Positions 7,384-17,580 are shown, numbered from the stretch's first letter. The stretch: DNA of 64,000 bases from Bacteroides sedimenti (GCF_040365225.1 NZ_AP028055.1:682001-746000), one strand, 5' to 3'. Notes: generated by a model from the sequence alone, not told the origin. Numbers and translations are program-made.

Positions 7384-8163
7384 TCAGGAAATAATTCCTT
7401 TTTTAGATTCTCTGATGAAATTGATGATGTTTTCAATTTCCTCGCTCATCGGAACCTCTTCTTCAACCCTGTGTAAGGCATCTGTGGTGCTTACTCTCGC
7501 GTGAAAAATCAATTCATACGCATGGGCGATATGACCGATTACTTCTTCAGAAACATTATAGTGATTCAGCAACTTAACATTTACACCGTAATAACGGGTC
7601 GGATTAGTAGTTGTGATAATATAAGGAGGAATGTCTTTCTTAAAGCGGCAGCCTCCCTGTATCATACTCCAGCAACCTACATGGGTATCCTGAAACATGC
7701 TGACCTGTGAACTGAATATCACATGCGAATCAATGATGCAGTTTCCAGCAATAATTGAGTTGATGCCAATCACACAGAAATTATCTATCTTGCAATCATG
7801 GCATATATGAACTCCTTCCATAATAAAATTGTCATTGCCTATGATGGTTTTCCCATCTTTAATAGAAGAACGGGCTATCAATACGTTTTCACGAAAAACG
7901 TTGTTGTTGCCAATTTCCAGAATGGTATCACCGCCATGGTAAGAAAAATCCTGCGGGGTTGCTCCCAGAACTGAATTCTGGTAAACCTGATTGCCATCGC
8001 CCATACGGGTACCGTTTAAAATACTTGCGTATGGCATAATGGTGCAGTTGTTCCCAATCACTACATTTTTATCTATATAGGCAAATGGATGTATCGTTAC
8101 CCCTTCGCCAATCTTTGCTTCGGGGCTGACAAAAGCCAATGGGCTGATTGTGTTCATATGCAT
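7384..8163 (-). CDS. LpxA-like UDP-N-acetylglucosamine acyltransferase paralogue
   Basis: A left-handed beta-helix acyltransferase of 259 residues with hexapeptide repeats over about residues 10-180 and a C-terminal helical domain. In E. coli LpxA the catalytic His125 lies in an H-x-A-H-D segment; the counterpart here, VHICHD (His119, His122), is kept. Two other active-site histidines are changed: AGH becomes AGN (Asn141) and VHQF becomes MFQD (Phe157). The KRRGF segment after GVNI reads NHYNV. It is therefore probably not the housekeeping lipid A enzyme. It starts 18 bases after the outer-membrane channel gene, so it is the last gene of the RND operon. The start could also be Met3. Confidence 0.8.
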   Translation of the reverse strand: MHMNTISPLAFVSPEAKIGEGVTIHPFAYIDKNVVIGNNCTIMPYASILNGTRMGDGNQVYQNSVLGATPQDFSYHGGDTILEIGNNNVFRENVLIARSSIKDGKTIIGNDNFIMEGVHICHDCKIDNFCVIGINSIIAGNCIIDSHVIFSSQVSMFQDTHVGCWSMIQGGCRFKKDIPPYIITTTNPTRYYGVNVKLLNHYNVSEEVIGHIAHAYELIFHARVSTTDALHRVEEEVPMSEEIENIINFIRESKKGIIS

Positions 8164-8181
8164 TTTATTTTTAGTTATGTT

Positions 8182-9564
8182 TTATCTTCCGCCTCCCAAA
8201 GCTTGGTATAGGCTGATGACTGCCTGGATACTCTGAAAACGGTCCTGTACATCGGATAACTGCGCGCTAAGCAATGATTGTTGTGCCGTAAGAACTTCCA
8301 GGTATCTTGAATTTCCCAGCTTCATTAACTGCTCGGTTTTATTAAGTGCACTTGTTAAAGATTCAATTTGCAGTTTTCTTTGCACGCATTTGTCGTTCGC
8401 TGACTGATATTTATATAAAGCATCGCTAACTTCGGCGCCGGCTTTCAGAATACTGTTTTCAAACGAGAGCAGAGCTTGCTGTTGTTGTGATTTTGCTATT
8501 TTAAGCTGTGCGGTAAGAGCTCCTCTTGTAAATAATGGCTGAGTTATGGAACCTAACGCTGATGCCAAAAAATTCCCCGGATTTGTAATTGCACCTCCGG
8601 CACTGTTAGTCCATCCGGCCGACCCGCTTAATGTTATCTTTGGATAAAAAGCAGAGCGTGCCTGATTTGTTGCATAATAAGCACCTGCAAGAGTCATTTC
8701 AGCCTGTTTTACATCCGGCCGATTGGACAGCATCTGCAATGGTATTCCTACTGATAAATGTTCAGGCATTACTTGCTCGTCCATTGTACCACGTTCTATG
8801 TGTCGAGGAGTCTGTGCTAGCAACAAAGAAAGCGCATTTTCGGTTTCACGAATCTGGCGGCGAAGATCCGGCAATGTGGCATTTACCTGATAATAGTATG
8901 CCTCGCTTTGAGCCACAGCTGCTTCAGTTATTCCGTAAAGTCCCGAATTTTTCATCGCTTTCATTGCCTTCACGTTCTCTTCCCAATTTCGGGCTGTCTT
9001 TTCAGTAATTGATAACTGACCATCTAGGAGTAAAAGCGTATAGTAACAATTGGCGATATTGGCTATAACCTGTGTTTGTACAGCCTGACGGTAAGCTTCG
9101 GTTTGCATTAACGTTGCTTTTACTTCTCTTTTTGCATTTAGAATATTGCCAAACAAATCTAACTCCCAACTTGACGAGACCGGCAGCTGATAAGTTTTGG
9201 TTGCTGCATGGTTATCAAAACTACTGATGGTTCCCTGAGGTGTAAGTGCCAACGATGGCAGAAAGGCTAAACGAGCAGCCCGCAAACCTTCTTTTACCTG
9301 TTCCACCCGAAGCATGGCTGTCTGTAGGTTAATATTATTGGAAAGCCCCTGTTCAATCAGTGATTGAAGCTTCGGATCGCGGTACACTTCCTTCCAGGGG
9401 AGATTTCCCATATTGGTTGTATCAGAAACCAAAGTATCGTTTATTGAAATGGTATCCCGATACAGACCGGAAGTGTTCACTACTGGCCTCTCATATGATT
9501 TGTAGATGTTGCAACTGCTTAGTAAGGCAGTTGCACACATCATTCCTATTATCTGTTTTTTCAT
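8182..9564 (-). CDS. RND efflux outer-membrane channel (OprM/TolC-like lipoprotein)
   Basis: The outer-membrane factor of a tripartite pump, containing two OEP domains (roughly residues 50-250 and 270-455) with the expected long helices. The N-terminus MKKQIIGMMCATALLSSC is a lipoprotein signal with lipobox LSSC, as in OprM/CusC relatives. The ATG at 9564 is chosen over an in-frame ATG at 9600 because only the downstream one gives a signal peptide directly, and it follows the pump gene's stop by four bases. The protein is about 460 residues, normal for NodT-family channels. Confidence 0.92.
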   Translation of the reverse strand: MKKQIIGMMCATALLSSCNIYKSYERPVVNTSGLYRDTISINDTLVSDTTNMGNLPWKEVYRDPKLQSLIEQGLSNNINLQTAMLRVEQVKEGLRAARLAFLPSLALTPQGTISSFDNHAATKTYQLPVSSSWELDLFGNILNAKREVKATLMQTEAYRQAVQTQVIANIANCYYTLLLLDGQLSITEKTARNWEENVKAMKAMKNSGLYGITEAAVAQSEAYYYQVNATLPDLRRQIRETENALSLLLAQTPRHIERGTMDEQVMPEHLSVGIPLQMLSNRPDVKQAEMTLAGAYYATNQARSAFYPKITLSGSAGWTNSAGGAITNPGNFLASALGSITQPLFTRGALTAQLKIAKSQQQQALLSFENSILKAGAEVSDALYKYQSANDKCVQRKLQIESLTSALNKTEQLMKLGNSRYLEVLTAQQSLLSAQLSDVQDRFQSIQAVISLYQALGGGR

Positions 9565-9568
9565 TCCG

Positions 9569-12500
9569 TTATTCTTTATCAATGTTAGTATACTGTTCAA
9601 GCTCGGGCATTGCTTCGCTTACATCCATTCCTTCTTTTTCGATAGGTTTGATTTTTTCCTGTAGATATTCAAAGATTACGAATAATCCGGGTACCACAAA
9701 TATCTGGCATAATACACCGATTAACATACCACCTACGGCACCACCACCTAAAGTTCTGTTACCATTGGCTCCTACACCGCTGGCAAACATTAATGGAAGC
9801 AAACCAATAATCATAGCCAGTGACGTCATCAGAATAGGACGAAGACGAGCTGTTGCCCCCAGAACTGCCGACCACTTGATGCTCATTCCGGCGTGACGCC
9901 TTTGCAGCGCAAACTCAGTTATCAGAATTGCATTCTTAGCCAGCAAACCAATAAGCATAATCAATGCAATTTGCAGGTATATATTATTGGCCGTTCCCAT
10001 GAACTGGGCGAAAATAAATGTACCGGCAAGTCCAAACGGAATGGAAAGAATTACCACCAGAGGCAATATATAACTTTCATATTGAGCGCTCAGCAATAAG
10101 TAAACAAATACAAGACACAAAGCAAAGACAATGACGGTGGTACTTGCTCCGGTACTCTGCTCTTCACGCGTCATACCCGAGAATTCGTAACCGTATCCAG
10201 TTGGCAATGTCTGAGCGGCAACCTCTTCGATGGCCTTAATAGCATCACCAGATGTATAGCCCGGTGCCGGAGCTCCATTCACAGCCATGGATGTAAACAT
10301 GTTGAAGCGGTTAATCACGTCGGGACCATAAACTTTCTGAATGGTCATGAACTGAGAGATGGGAGCCATCTCTTCCCCGTTTCTTACAAAGATACTGTTC
10401 AGTGTTTCCGGGTTGATACGATATCTTGCATCAGCCTGTACATACACCCGGTACAGCTTACCAAAACGGTTGAAGTTGGACACATACATACCGCCATAAT
10501 ACCCCTGAAGAGTTTCAAGAATGGTATTAGGCTTGATTCCTGCCTGTTTACATTTGGCGGCATCCACATCAACCTGATATTGAGGGAAGTTCGGGTTGAA
10601 AGAGGTCATAGCTCTTGCAATTTCAGGACGTTTATTCAGTTTTCCAAGAAAATCCTGTGCCACCATGCTAAAGTTTTGCAAACTACCACCGGTTTTATCC
10701 TGAAGATTAAATTCAAAACCGCTGGTCATACTGTATCCCGGAATCATTGGAGGAGCAAAAATAAGGATTTGTGCATCCTTGAATCCGGCGGTCTGCATAT
10801 AAAGCATTCCCATGATGCTGTTAACGTCTTGTCCTTTACCTTTTCGCTCATCCCAGTCTTTAAGCTTACAGATGAATGTGCCGTAAGAGCTACCTGCACC
10901 TGTAATAAGACCGTAACCGCAAATCTGAGTACTACTTTTAATCAGCGGATTGGCCTTGAGAATCTCATCGACCTTTTTAACGGTTGCCTCTGTTCGTTCA
11001 AGTGAGGTTCCGGGAGCCATTGTTATGTTTATCATCAAAGTTCCGGTATCTTCGTTTGGCACCATTCCGGTTGGAGTAAACTTCATCAGCAATGCAAGGA
11101 TTATAAAGCTTATAACAACAAGCCCGGCGGATAGCCAGCGACGCTTGATGATCCGTGTAACGCCTCCCTTGTATTTTTCAAGCATCACATTGTAAGTGGT
11201 GTTGAAAGCCGTATGGAAACTTTGTACGAAAGTTGTTTTCTGGTTACCTTCTCCCTCTTTTCCATGTGGCTTGAGGAAGATTGCGCAAAGTGCCGGACTT
11301 AGGGTCAATGCATTGACAGCTGATAAACCGATTGCAACTGCCATAGTAATACCGAACTGACGATAGAATACACCAGCGGTTCCTCCCATAAAGCTTACAG
11401 GGATGAACACCGCCATCATTACCAGCGATATGGAAAGGATGGCACCGGAGATTTCGCTCATAGCATCAATTGAGGCTTGTTTTGCTGATTTATATCCTTG
11501 GTCTAATTTGGCATGGACGGCCTCGACCACCACTATGGCATCGTCCACCACTATCGCAATGGCTAGTACCAGAGCGCTCAAGGTAAGAAGGTTAATACTG
11601 AAGCCAAACAGCTTAAGCAGCAGGAAGGTACCCACAAGCGCCACCGGGATGGCAATTGCCGGAATCAGCGTAGAACGGAAGTCCTGCAGGAATATATATA
11701 CAACGAGTACTACCAAGATAAATGCTTCCAACAAAGTCTTCAGCACTTCGTAGATGGAGGCATACAAGAAGTCATTGGTATTCATCAATACATTGTATTT
11801 TACACCGGCCGGCAGCGAGCCTTCTGTTTCACTCAGGAACGATGAAATGTTATTGATGATTTCGGTAGCATTTGACCCCGGAGTCTGGAATATAATGCAG
11901 GATACACCATTACGTCCGTTAGTGAAACTTTTAACGCTATTTGACTGTGCACCCAGCTCAATCCGGGCCACATCCTTCAGTCTTAAGACATTTCCATCTG
12001 GAGTGGCACGAACCACAATGTTTTCAAATTCTTCAGTTTTCTGCAAGCGTCCTTTTGATTTCAGAATGTATTGGAACGATTGTCCTCCATCTTCCCCGAA
12101 CTGTCCAGGTGCCGATTCGATATTCTGTTCAGCTAGTGCAGCCGAAATGTCTCCCGGCATCAGTTTATATTGAGCCATCACCTCCGGCTTCAGCCAGATA
12201 CGCATGGAATATTCGCGGGCACCCATAACCATGGCGTCGCCCACACCGGGTATACGCATGATTTGTGGCAGAACATTGATCTTGGCATAATTCTGAAGGA
12301 ATGTCTGATCGTACTTGTCGTCTTCGCTGTATACAGAGAATACCATCAGCATACTGGTTTGTCGCTTACTGGTAATAACCCCTACTTTGGTAACTTCGGC
12401 AGGCAGCAACCCCTGAGCTTTAGCAACACGATTTTGTACGTTTACTGCTGCCATGTCGGGATTAGTGCCTTGTTTAAAGTATACATTGATTGTAGCCATA

Positions 12501-12760
12501 CCGTTATTAGCGGCTGTAGATGTCATATAGAGCATGTTTTCCACTCCGTTGATAGCTTCTTCGAGCGGAGCGATAACACTATTCATTACAGTTTGTGCAT
12601 TTGCTCCGGTATAGGTGGTACTTACCTGAATCGTTGGGGGAGCAATATTTGGATATTGTTCAACAGGCAACGATACAAGCCCTAGTATCCCCAATACAAC
12701 GATAAATATTGAGATGACCGTTGAGAGTACCGGTCGGTTAATAAATTTATCTAATTTCAT
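9569..12760 (-). CDS. RND efflux pump inner-membrane subunit (AcrB/MexB, HAE1 family)
   Basis: A proton-driven drug exporter of 1063 residues with the N-terminal segment KFINRPVLSTVISIFIVVLGI, PVEQYPNIAPPTIQV, and the transmembrane 4 motif VLAIAIVVDDAIVVVEAV containing the paired aspartates of the proton relay. Two large periplasmic loops and twelve membrane helices are evident. It is preceded by the membrane fusion protein and followed by the channel, with gaps of 27 and 4 bases. The substrate range cannot be read from sequence; the HAE1-like architecture suggests hydrophobic or amphiphilic compounds rather than metals. Confidence 0.95.
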   Translation of the reverse strand: MKLDKFINRPVLSTVISIFIVVLGILGLVSLPVEQYPNIAPPTIQVSTTYTGANAQTVMNSVIAPLEEAINGVENMLYMTSTAANNGMATINVYFKQGTNPDMAAVNVQNRVAKAQGLLPAEVTKVGVITSKRQTSMLMVFSVYSEDDKYDQTFLQNYAKINVLPQIMRIPGVGDAMVMGAREYSMRIWLKPEVMAQYKLMPGDISAALAEQNIESAPGQFGEDGGQSFQYILKSKGRLQKTEEFENIVVRATPDGNVLRLKDVARIELGAQSNSVKSFTNGRNGVSCIIFQTPGSNATEIINNISSFLSETEGSLPAGVKYNVLMNTNDFLYASIYEVLKTLLEAFILVVLVVYIFLQDFRSTLIPAIAIPVALVGTFLLLKLFGFSINLLTLSALVLAIAIVVDDAIVVVEAVHAKLDQGYKSAKQASIDAMSEISGAILSISLVMMAVFIPVSFMGGTAGVFYRQFGITMAVAIGLSAVNALTLSPALCAIFLKPHGKEGEGNQKTTFVQSFHTAFNTTYNVMLEKYKGGVTRIIKRRWLSAGLVVISFIILALLMKFTPTGMVPNEDTGTLMINITMAPGTSLERTEATVKKVDEILKANPLIKSSTQICGYGLITGAGSSYGTFICKLKDWDERKGKGQDVNSIMGMLYMQTAGFKDAQILIFAPPMIPGYSMTSGFEFNLQDKTGGSLQNFSMVAQDFLGKLNKRPEIARAMTSFNPNFPQYQVDVDAAKCKQAGIKPNTILETLQGYYGGMYVSNFNRFGKLYRVYVQADARYRINPETLNSIFVRNGEEMAPISQFMTIQKVYGPDVINRFNMFTSMAVNGAPAPGYTSGDAIKAIEEVAAQTLPTGYGYEFSGMTREEQSTGASTTVIVFALCLVFVYLLLSAQYESYILPLVVILSIPFGLAGTFIFAQFMGTANNIYLQIALIMLIGLLAKNAILITEFALQRRHAGMSIKWSAVLGATARLRPILMTSLAMIIGLLPLMFASGVGANGNRTLGGGAVGGMLIGVLCQIFVVPGLFVIFEYLQEKIKPIEKEGMDVSEAMPELEQYTNIDKE

Positions 12761-12787
12761 ATTTTGTCAATTTTTAAACAGATCAGG

Positions 12788-13981
12788 TTACTTTGAAGTT
12801 TCTTTAGCGGCCTTTTCCTCCATAGCTTTTTTGGCTGCAGCTTTTTCAGGAGTAATTTCCTTTATTTGCATGCCATCTTTCAAAGTTCCTGCGCCTTCAA
12901 CAACAATCTTATCGCCAGCTTTCAGCCCCGAAGTAACAACATAGTTTTGTCCATCGTCTAGTAGGAATGTTTCGATAAGTGTACTTTTAACGGTAGATTT
13001 GTTGTCAACTACATATACATATTTCTTATCTTGTATTTCATATGTTGCTTTTTGTGGAACAACGATGCAATTATCCATCTTATATGGAATCAGGACAGAA
13101 CCTGACCCTCCACTGCGCAATGTGTGATTTTTATTTGGAAATTTTGCCCTGAGACTTACAGAACCTGTACTTTGGTCTATAACTCCGCTCATAGTAGCAA
13201 CCTTTCCTGTTTCGCCATAAATTGATCCATCTATCATTTTTAATTCCACTGCAGGCATCTTATCCAAGATATCCTTTGCGGAATTTCCTTGTGCGGTAAG
13301 AGTTAACAGTTGTCTTTCAGTCATGGAAAAATAGGCATACATCTCTGAAATATCAGAAACTGTTGTCAGTGGGGTTGGAGTACTTGGGCTAACAAGGCTT
13401 CCTACACGATAAGGAATAGTTCCCACCACGCCGTTTGACGGACTTGTTACCTTAGTGTATGAGAGATTCTTTTTGGCACTGATAAGTTGTGCCTTTGCCT
13501 GAGCAAGAAGGGCTTTACTTGATGCGAGTGCATTTTCGGCTGTTTGCAACTCGTAAGCACCGATGATATTATTTTTTGCAAGTTCACGTTTATTCTCGGC
13601 GGTAAGCTGAGCTGTTGCCACATTTGATGTTGCCACATTAACTGCGGCCTGAGCGGCATTGACAGCTTCCTGATACTGTACCGGATCAATAATGAATAAA
13701 GTTTGTCCTTTTCGTACAGTTGAACCTTCATCTATGCATAGACGTGTAATAATTCCTGATATCTGAGGACGTATCTCAATATCTTGCTTACCTTTGATTA
13801 CCGCAGGATACGAACTTTTAAGTTCAACATTGGTCGGACTCAAGACTGTTACCGGATATTCCAGGTTCATCTCTTTTGCTTGTTTATTACCTTTTTTGCA
13901 TGAAGAGAGTGAAAAACACATTAATAATGCTCCGCAAAGCGCTAATGGAGCAGTAAACAATCTACCTTTTTTCTTAAACAT
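12788..13981 (-). CDS. RND efflux membrane fusion protein (AcrA/MexA-like lipoprotein)
   Basis: The periplasmic adaptor linking pump and channel. The lipoprotein signal ends at the lipobox LSSC (about residue 28). A lipoyl/barrel-sandwich half around residues 60-95 (IEIRPQISGIITRLCIDEGSTVRKGQ) and its partner around 170-200 flank an alpha-helical hairpin rich in Ala, Gln and Lys. The beta-barrel domain follows. It is 397 residues with a Lys/Ala-rich C-terminal tail. It is the first gene of the operon and is divergent from the AraC-type regulator across 173 bases, the likely control region. Confidence 0.93.
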   Translation of the reverse strand: MFKKKGRLFTAPLALCGALLMCFSLSSCKKGNKQAKEMNLEYPVTVLSPTNVELKSSYPAVIKGKQDIEIRPQISGIITRLCIDEGSTVRKGQTLFIIDPVQYQEAVNAAQAAVNVATSNVATAQLTAENKRELAKNNIIGAYELQTAENALASSKALLAQAKAQLISAKKNLSYTKVTSPSNGVVGTIPYRVGSLVSPSTPTPLTTVSDISEMYAYFSMTERQLLTLTAQGNSAKDILDKMPAVELKMIDGSIYGETGKVATMSGVIDQSTGSVSLRAKFPNKNHTLRSGGSGSVLIPYKMDNCIVVPQKATYEIQDKKYVYVVDNKSTVKSTLIETFLLDDGQNYVVTSGLKAGDKIVVEGAGTLKDGMQIKEITPEKAAAKKAMEEKAAKETSK

Positions 13982-14126
13982 AAATAATGTCGTATTGGTT
14001 AATATACATTTTATCTAAATTATTCAATGCAAAGGTCTTAACAATTTAAGAAGCACGAAAGTTCTAAAGTGCATTATAATTGGTCAATAATTCATCGGAT
14101 TTTTCGGAATTTAACAAAATTAATGA

Positions 14127-14134
14127 TATTTTTG
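14127..14134 (+). promoter_or_regulatory. -7 box (TATTTTTG) for the AraC-type regulator
   Basis: It matches TAnnTTTG 20 bases upstream of the ATG at 14155. On the opposite strand of this spacer only a weak match (GACCTTTG, around 14025-14032) is seen for the efflux operon, consistent with a promoter needing activation. Confidence 0.5.
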
Positions 14135-14154
14135 TGGTCTAAAAGGAATTTGAT

Positions 14155-15012
14155 ATGTATGATAGGCTGTTAGAACTTGCTGATAAATCAGTATCCATAG
14201 ATGATAACTTTGCAATGGTTTCCGGCTCAATTAACTTATTTGAACAGGAATGTCCCATTCATACTGACCGAAATTATATTGGTTTCTGCCTTAGTGGTTC
14301 TGGAAACGTAGAGATTAATCTAAAAACTATCACTATATCTAAAAATGATTTGTTTTTTATTGCAAGACATTCAATTGTCTTTAATAAAGAATCGAGTGAT
14401 GATTTTCGTTATGTCTTTTTTTCCATCTCTCCTGAGTATATGAAAGATTTATTGAATGATTTAAGAAAATATCCACCTGTTTTTCTCGCAAATCAGAATA
14501 AGCCGACTCTTTCATTGAAAGATGAAGAAATGGAACAGTTGATGACAATCTTTAATCTTATGTGGAAGCATATGGAAGAAGAACAAAATGAACATCAAAG
14601 AGATATTGTCAAGCATCTTTTGTGCTCTATTTTGATAAACATCCATCGGTTGGCTGATCGTAATAAGAATATCCTTGAGTCAATATCCCGAAAGGAAGAG
14701 ATGGTTAGAAAGTTTTTTAATTTGGTGTTTGAGAATTTTAAGGAGGCTAAAGATGTATCATTTTATGCTGATAAACTTTGCGTGTCACCTAAATATCTTT
14801 CTTCTCTGGTTAAAAAGGTGGTTGGACAGCCGGCAAAAGAGTGCATTGATTATTGTGTAATACTGGAAAGTAAATTAATGCTTAGATCTTCTTGTACTAT
14901 TCAGGAAATATCGCAGGAACTGAATTTCCCAAATCAATCCTTCTTTGGTAAATACTTTAAGAAGCATACCGGTATGTCACCTATCAACTATCGGAAATCT
15001 TACTTAAAGTAA
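14155..15012 (+). CDS. AraC-family transcriptional regulator
   Basis: A 285-residue regulator with an N-terminal cupin-like sensing domain (about residues 20-110) and a C-terminal double helix-turn-helix (about 185-282). The HTH region contains FYADKLCVSPKYLSSLVKK and ISQELNFPNQSFFGKYFKKHTGMSP, the latter being the usual AraC signature. It is transcribed away from the RND operon, so it probably controls that operon in response to a pump substrate. This is inferred from position only. Confidence 0.88.
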   Translation: MYDRLLELADKSVSIDDNFAMVSGSINLFEQECPIHTDRNYIGFCLSGSGNVEINLKTITISKNDLFFIARHSIVFNKESSDDFRYVFFSISPEYMKDLLNDLRKYPPVFLANQNKPTLSLKDEEMEQLMTIFNLMWKHMEEEQNEHQRDIVKHLLCSILINIHRLADRNKNILESISRKEEMVRKFFNLVFENFKEAKDVSFYADKLCVSPKYLSSLVKKVVGQPAKECIDYCVILESKLMLRSSCTIQEISQELNFPNQSFFGKYFKKHTGMSPINYRKSYLK

Positions 15013-15092
15013 TTCCTGCATACCTTTCATAAGCTTTTTCAAAACAAAAGTTTTATCATTGAATATATATCTGGATTAATTGTAAGATAGCT

Positions 15093-15149
15093 ATAAATTA
15101 TAAAAGGGTAAAATCTCATTGTGATTTCACCCTTTCTTATAATTTATAA
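15093..15149. terminator. Bidirectional terminator between araC-type gene and ompH-like gene
   Basis: A long imperfect stem (core AAAGGGTAAAATC at 15103-15115 with GATTTCACCCTTT at 15123-15135, extended by AT-rich arms) lies between the convergent ends of the two genes. Confidence 0.8.
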
Positions 15150-15163
15150 TGATTTAAATGATT

Positions 15164-15772
15164 TTATTTCTTCTTCTGTGAAGGAGCGTATCTATCATTT
15201 AATCCTTTAATAATATCATTTGTGATGTTATAAGCTTTGTCGGCATACAATAGATTGTCAAAACCAGTATTGCTGAAAATCATGCTGTATTTATGCTTTT
15301 TATTATAAATCTTCAAGAATGAATTAATAGAATCGCGTAACTGGATGCTATTTTTCTGGTTTTCAGCCTGCATTTCGTTAGTCAATCTGGTTTGTAATTC
15401 CTGTAGCTCTTGTTGTTTTTTGATAAGACGTGCATTTTCTTGTTCTGCTCTTTCACGACTTACAAAAGCATTGTTTTGTACCTTGCGTTGAAATTCTTTT
15501 CCTTCTGCATCAAGCTCACGTGCTTTCTGGTTAAGAGTTGCACGGATGTTTTCTTCCTTCTTCATCATCATTTCATTAAGATCATTCCAGAAGGTGTATT
15601 TGGTAAGCAGTGTGTCTATTTCTACATAAGCTATTTTCAGACCACTTGGCGCTGCTCCCATATTTGCAGCACTTGATTCTTCTGATTCAGCTTTCTTTCC
15701 GTTACATTGAGTAAACATAACAATCACAGCTGCAGCTAAGATTCCTTTTGCAAGGTAATTAATTCTCTTCAT
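15164..15772 (-). CDS. OmpH/Skp-family periplasmic chaperone-like lipoprotein
   Basis: A 202-residue protein with a lipoprotein-type signal (lipobox FTQC at about residue 23) and a long charged coiled coil at about residues 70-155 (rich in Glu, Gln, Arg), the tentacle region of the Skp/OmpH family. In Gram-negative bacteria Skp binds unfolded outer-membrane proteins in the periplasm. Lipidation distinguishes it from soluble E. coli Skp and would tether it to a membrane. It stands alone rather than next to bamA, so it is probably an additional paralogue. Confidence 0.8.
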   Translation of the reverse strand: MKRINYLAKGILAAAVIVMFTQCNGKKAESEESSAANMGAAPSGLKIAYVEIDTLLTKYTFWNDLNEMMMKKEENIRATLNQKARELDAEGKEFQRKVQNNAFVSRERAEQENARLIKKQQELQELQTRLTNEMQAENQKNSIQLRDSINSFLKIYNKKHKYSMIFSNTGFDNLLYADKAYNITNDIIKGLNDRYAPSQKKK

Positions 15773-16095
15773 AATTCGTTTGAATATAGTTTCTAAATAG
15801 TTATTATCTTTTTATTTTGTATTTTTCTTATCTAAGGATAATAAAAGGTTAAATTTCAAATCTTCTAAAAAATAATATCAGAATTGCTAGTGCATCTAAG
15901 TTGCAACAATTAACACTGTTTTAGGGGTAGTGTCATGCATTTCTATTATTTTTGTGCTGCAAATATAGACTTTTGAAAGGATTATACATGCTCTTTTCTA
16001 ATAAAAAGTGTGTTCGGTTTTCATAGAAAGTAATCAATTTAACCATATTTAGTAATTTCACCATGAAAATACTAAGTATAAACATACATAAGCAT
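15773..16095. other. Intergenic spacer between ompH-like gene and pepD
   Basis: The spacer is AT-rich with no supported ORF. A plus-strand -7 box (TATTTTTG, 15947-15954) is the best promoter candidate for pepD and would give a leader of about 135 nt. No clear box was found for the minus-strand gene. Confidence 0.4.
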
Positions 16096-17556
16096 ATGAA
16101 TAAAACAGAATTAAAGCCAGTTGAGGTATTTCATTTCTTTGAAGAGATTTGTAAAGTGCCTCGTCCTTCTAAAAAAGAAGAAAAGATTATCCAATATTTA
16201 ATAGCATTTGCAAATAAATACAAACTTGAATCAAAAATTGACGAAGCAGGGAATATTTTAATAAAGAAGCCTGCAACGAAAGGGAAAGAACATCTTCATA
16301 CAGTAGTGCTTCAGTCGCATATTGATATGGTGTGCGAAAAGAACAGTGATGTAGATCACGATTTCATGAATGACCCTATTCAGACAATTGTTGATGGAGA
16401 ATGGCTCAAAGCAAAAGGAACTACGTTAGGTGCCGATAACGGAATTGGCGTAGCTACTCAGCTGGCTGTTCTGTCTTCTGATGAAATAGAACACGGACCG
16501 CTAGAATGCCTCTTTACCGTAGATGAAGAAACTGGATTAACAGGTGCATTCGCATTGAAAGAAGGGTTTATAAGCGGTGATATACTAATCAATCTGGATT
16601 CGGAAGATGAAGGTGAGCTTTTCATTGGATGTGCAGGTGGGGCAAACACTTTAGCCGAGTATACCTACCAACCGATAAGTGCTCCCAAGGATTACTTCTA
16701 TTTCCGCGTCGACATAAAAGGACTTTCAGGTGGACACTCTGGCGACGATATCAATAAGAATAGAGCAAATGCCAACAAACAGTTGGTTCGCTTCTTATCT
16801 ATATTGGCAGATAAATATGATTTGTATCTTTGTGAAATCAACGGAGGGAACCTACATAATGCTATCCCTCGTGAGGCATATGCTGTTTGTGCAGTACCTA
16901 TGGCCTACAAAGAGCCAATCCGCATCGATTTAAATGTTTTTGCATCAGAAGTAGAAGCAGAATATGCAGTAACCGAACCCAATATGAAGTGGGTGCTTCA
17001 GTCAGAATCGCCGGTATCTGTTGCTATCGACCGTGAAACAACAACTCGGTTGATTAAATCTCTATATGCTGTTTTCAATGGTGTGTTTGCTATGAGTCAG
17101 GAAATACCGGGATTCGTGGAAACATCATCCAATCTTGCTTCCATAAAGATGAGCGATAATAATATTATCCGCGTTGTAACAAGTCAACGTAGTTCTACGC
17201 TCTCATCAAGAAAAGATGTATCTGCTGCAGTGAAGGCTGCATTCGAGCTTGGAGGTGCAAAGGTTAATGTGGGAGACGGGTATCCAGGATGGAAACCCAA
17301 TCCGGCTTCGCCTATTCTGAAAGTGGCACAGGAAACATATATACGCTTATTTGGCGTGGAACCTAAAGTAAAAGCCATTCATGCCGGACTTGAATGCGGA
17401 CTTTTCCTGGAAAAGTATCCTTCACTCGATATGGTCTCTTTCGGCCCGACATTAAGAGGGGTTCATTCTCCTGATGAACGGATGCTGATTCCAACTGTAG
17501 ATAAATTCTGGAGACATTTGTTGGAAGTATTGGTGAATATTCCTGCTAAGAAATAA
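16096..17556 (+). CDS. pepD: Aminoacyl-histidine dipeptidase (PepD, M20C)
   Basis: A cytoplasmic di-zinc metallopeptidase that cleaves Xaa-His dipeptides. Metal and catalytic residues are visible in SHIDMV (His75, Asp77), LGADNGIG (Asp114), VDEETGLTG (Glu144/145) and HAGLECGLF near the C-terminus, with the lid domain between. The ATG at 16096 is preferred over an in-frame ATG at 16063 because homologues begin close to the segment VFHFFEEICKVPRPS; the upstream start would add eleven residues. The resulting 486 residues match the family. Confidence 0.93.
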   Translation: MNKTELKPVEVFHFFEEICKVPRPSKKEEKIIQYLIAFANKYKLESKIDEAGNILIKKPATKGKEHLHTVVLQSHIDMVCEKNSDVDHDFMNDPIQTIVDGEWLKAKGTTLGADNGIGVATQLAVLSSDEIEHGPLECLFTVDEETGLTGAFALKEGFISGDILINLDSEDEGELFIGCAGGANTLAEYTYQPISAPKDYFYFRVDIKGLSGGHSGDDINKNRANANKQLVRFLSILADKYDLYLCEINGGNLHNAIPREAYAVCAVPMAYKEPIRIDLNVFASEVEAEYAVTEPNMKWVLQSESPVSVAIDRETTTRLIKSLYAVFNGVFAMSQEIPGFVETSSNLASIKMSDNNIIRVVTSQRSSTLSSRKDVSAAVKAAFELGGAKVNVGDGYPGWKPNPASPILKVAQETYIRLFGVEPKVKAIHAGLECGLFLEKYPSLDMVSFGPTLRGVHSPDERMLIPTVDKFWRHLLEVLVNIPAKK

Positions 17557-17580
17557 TATTTACGCTTATTCAACGTTTTA

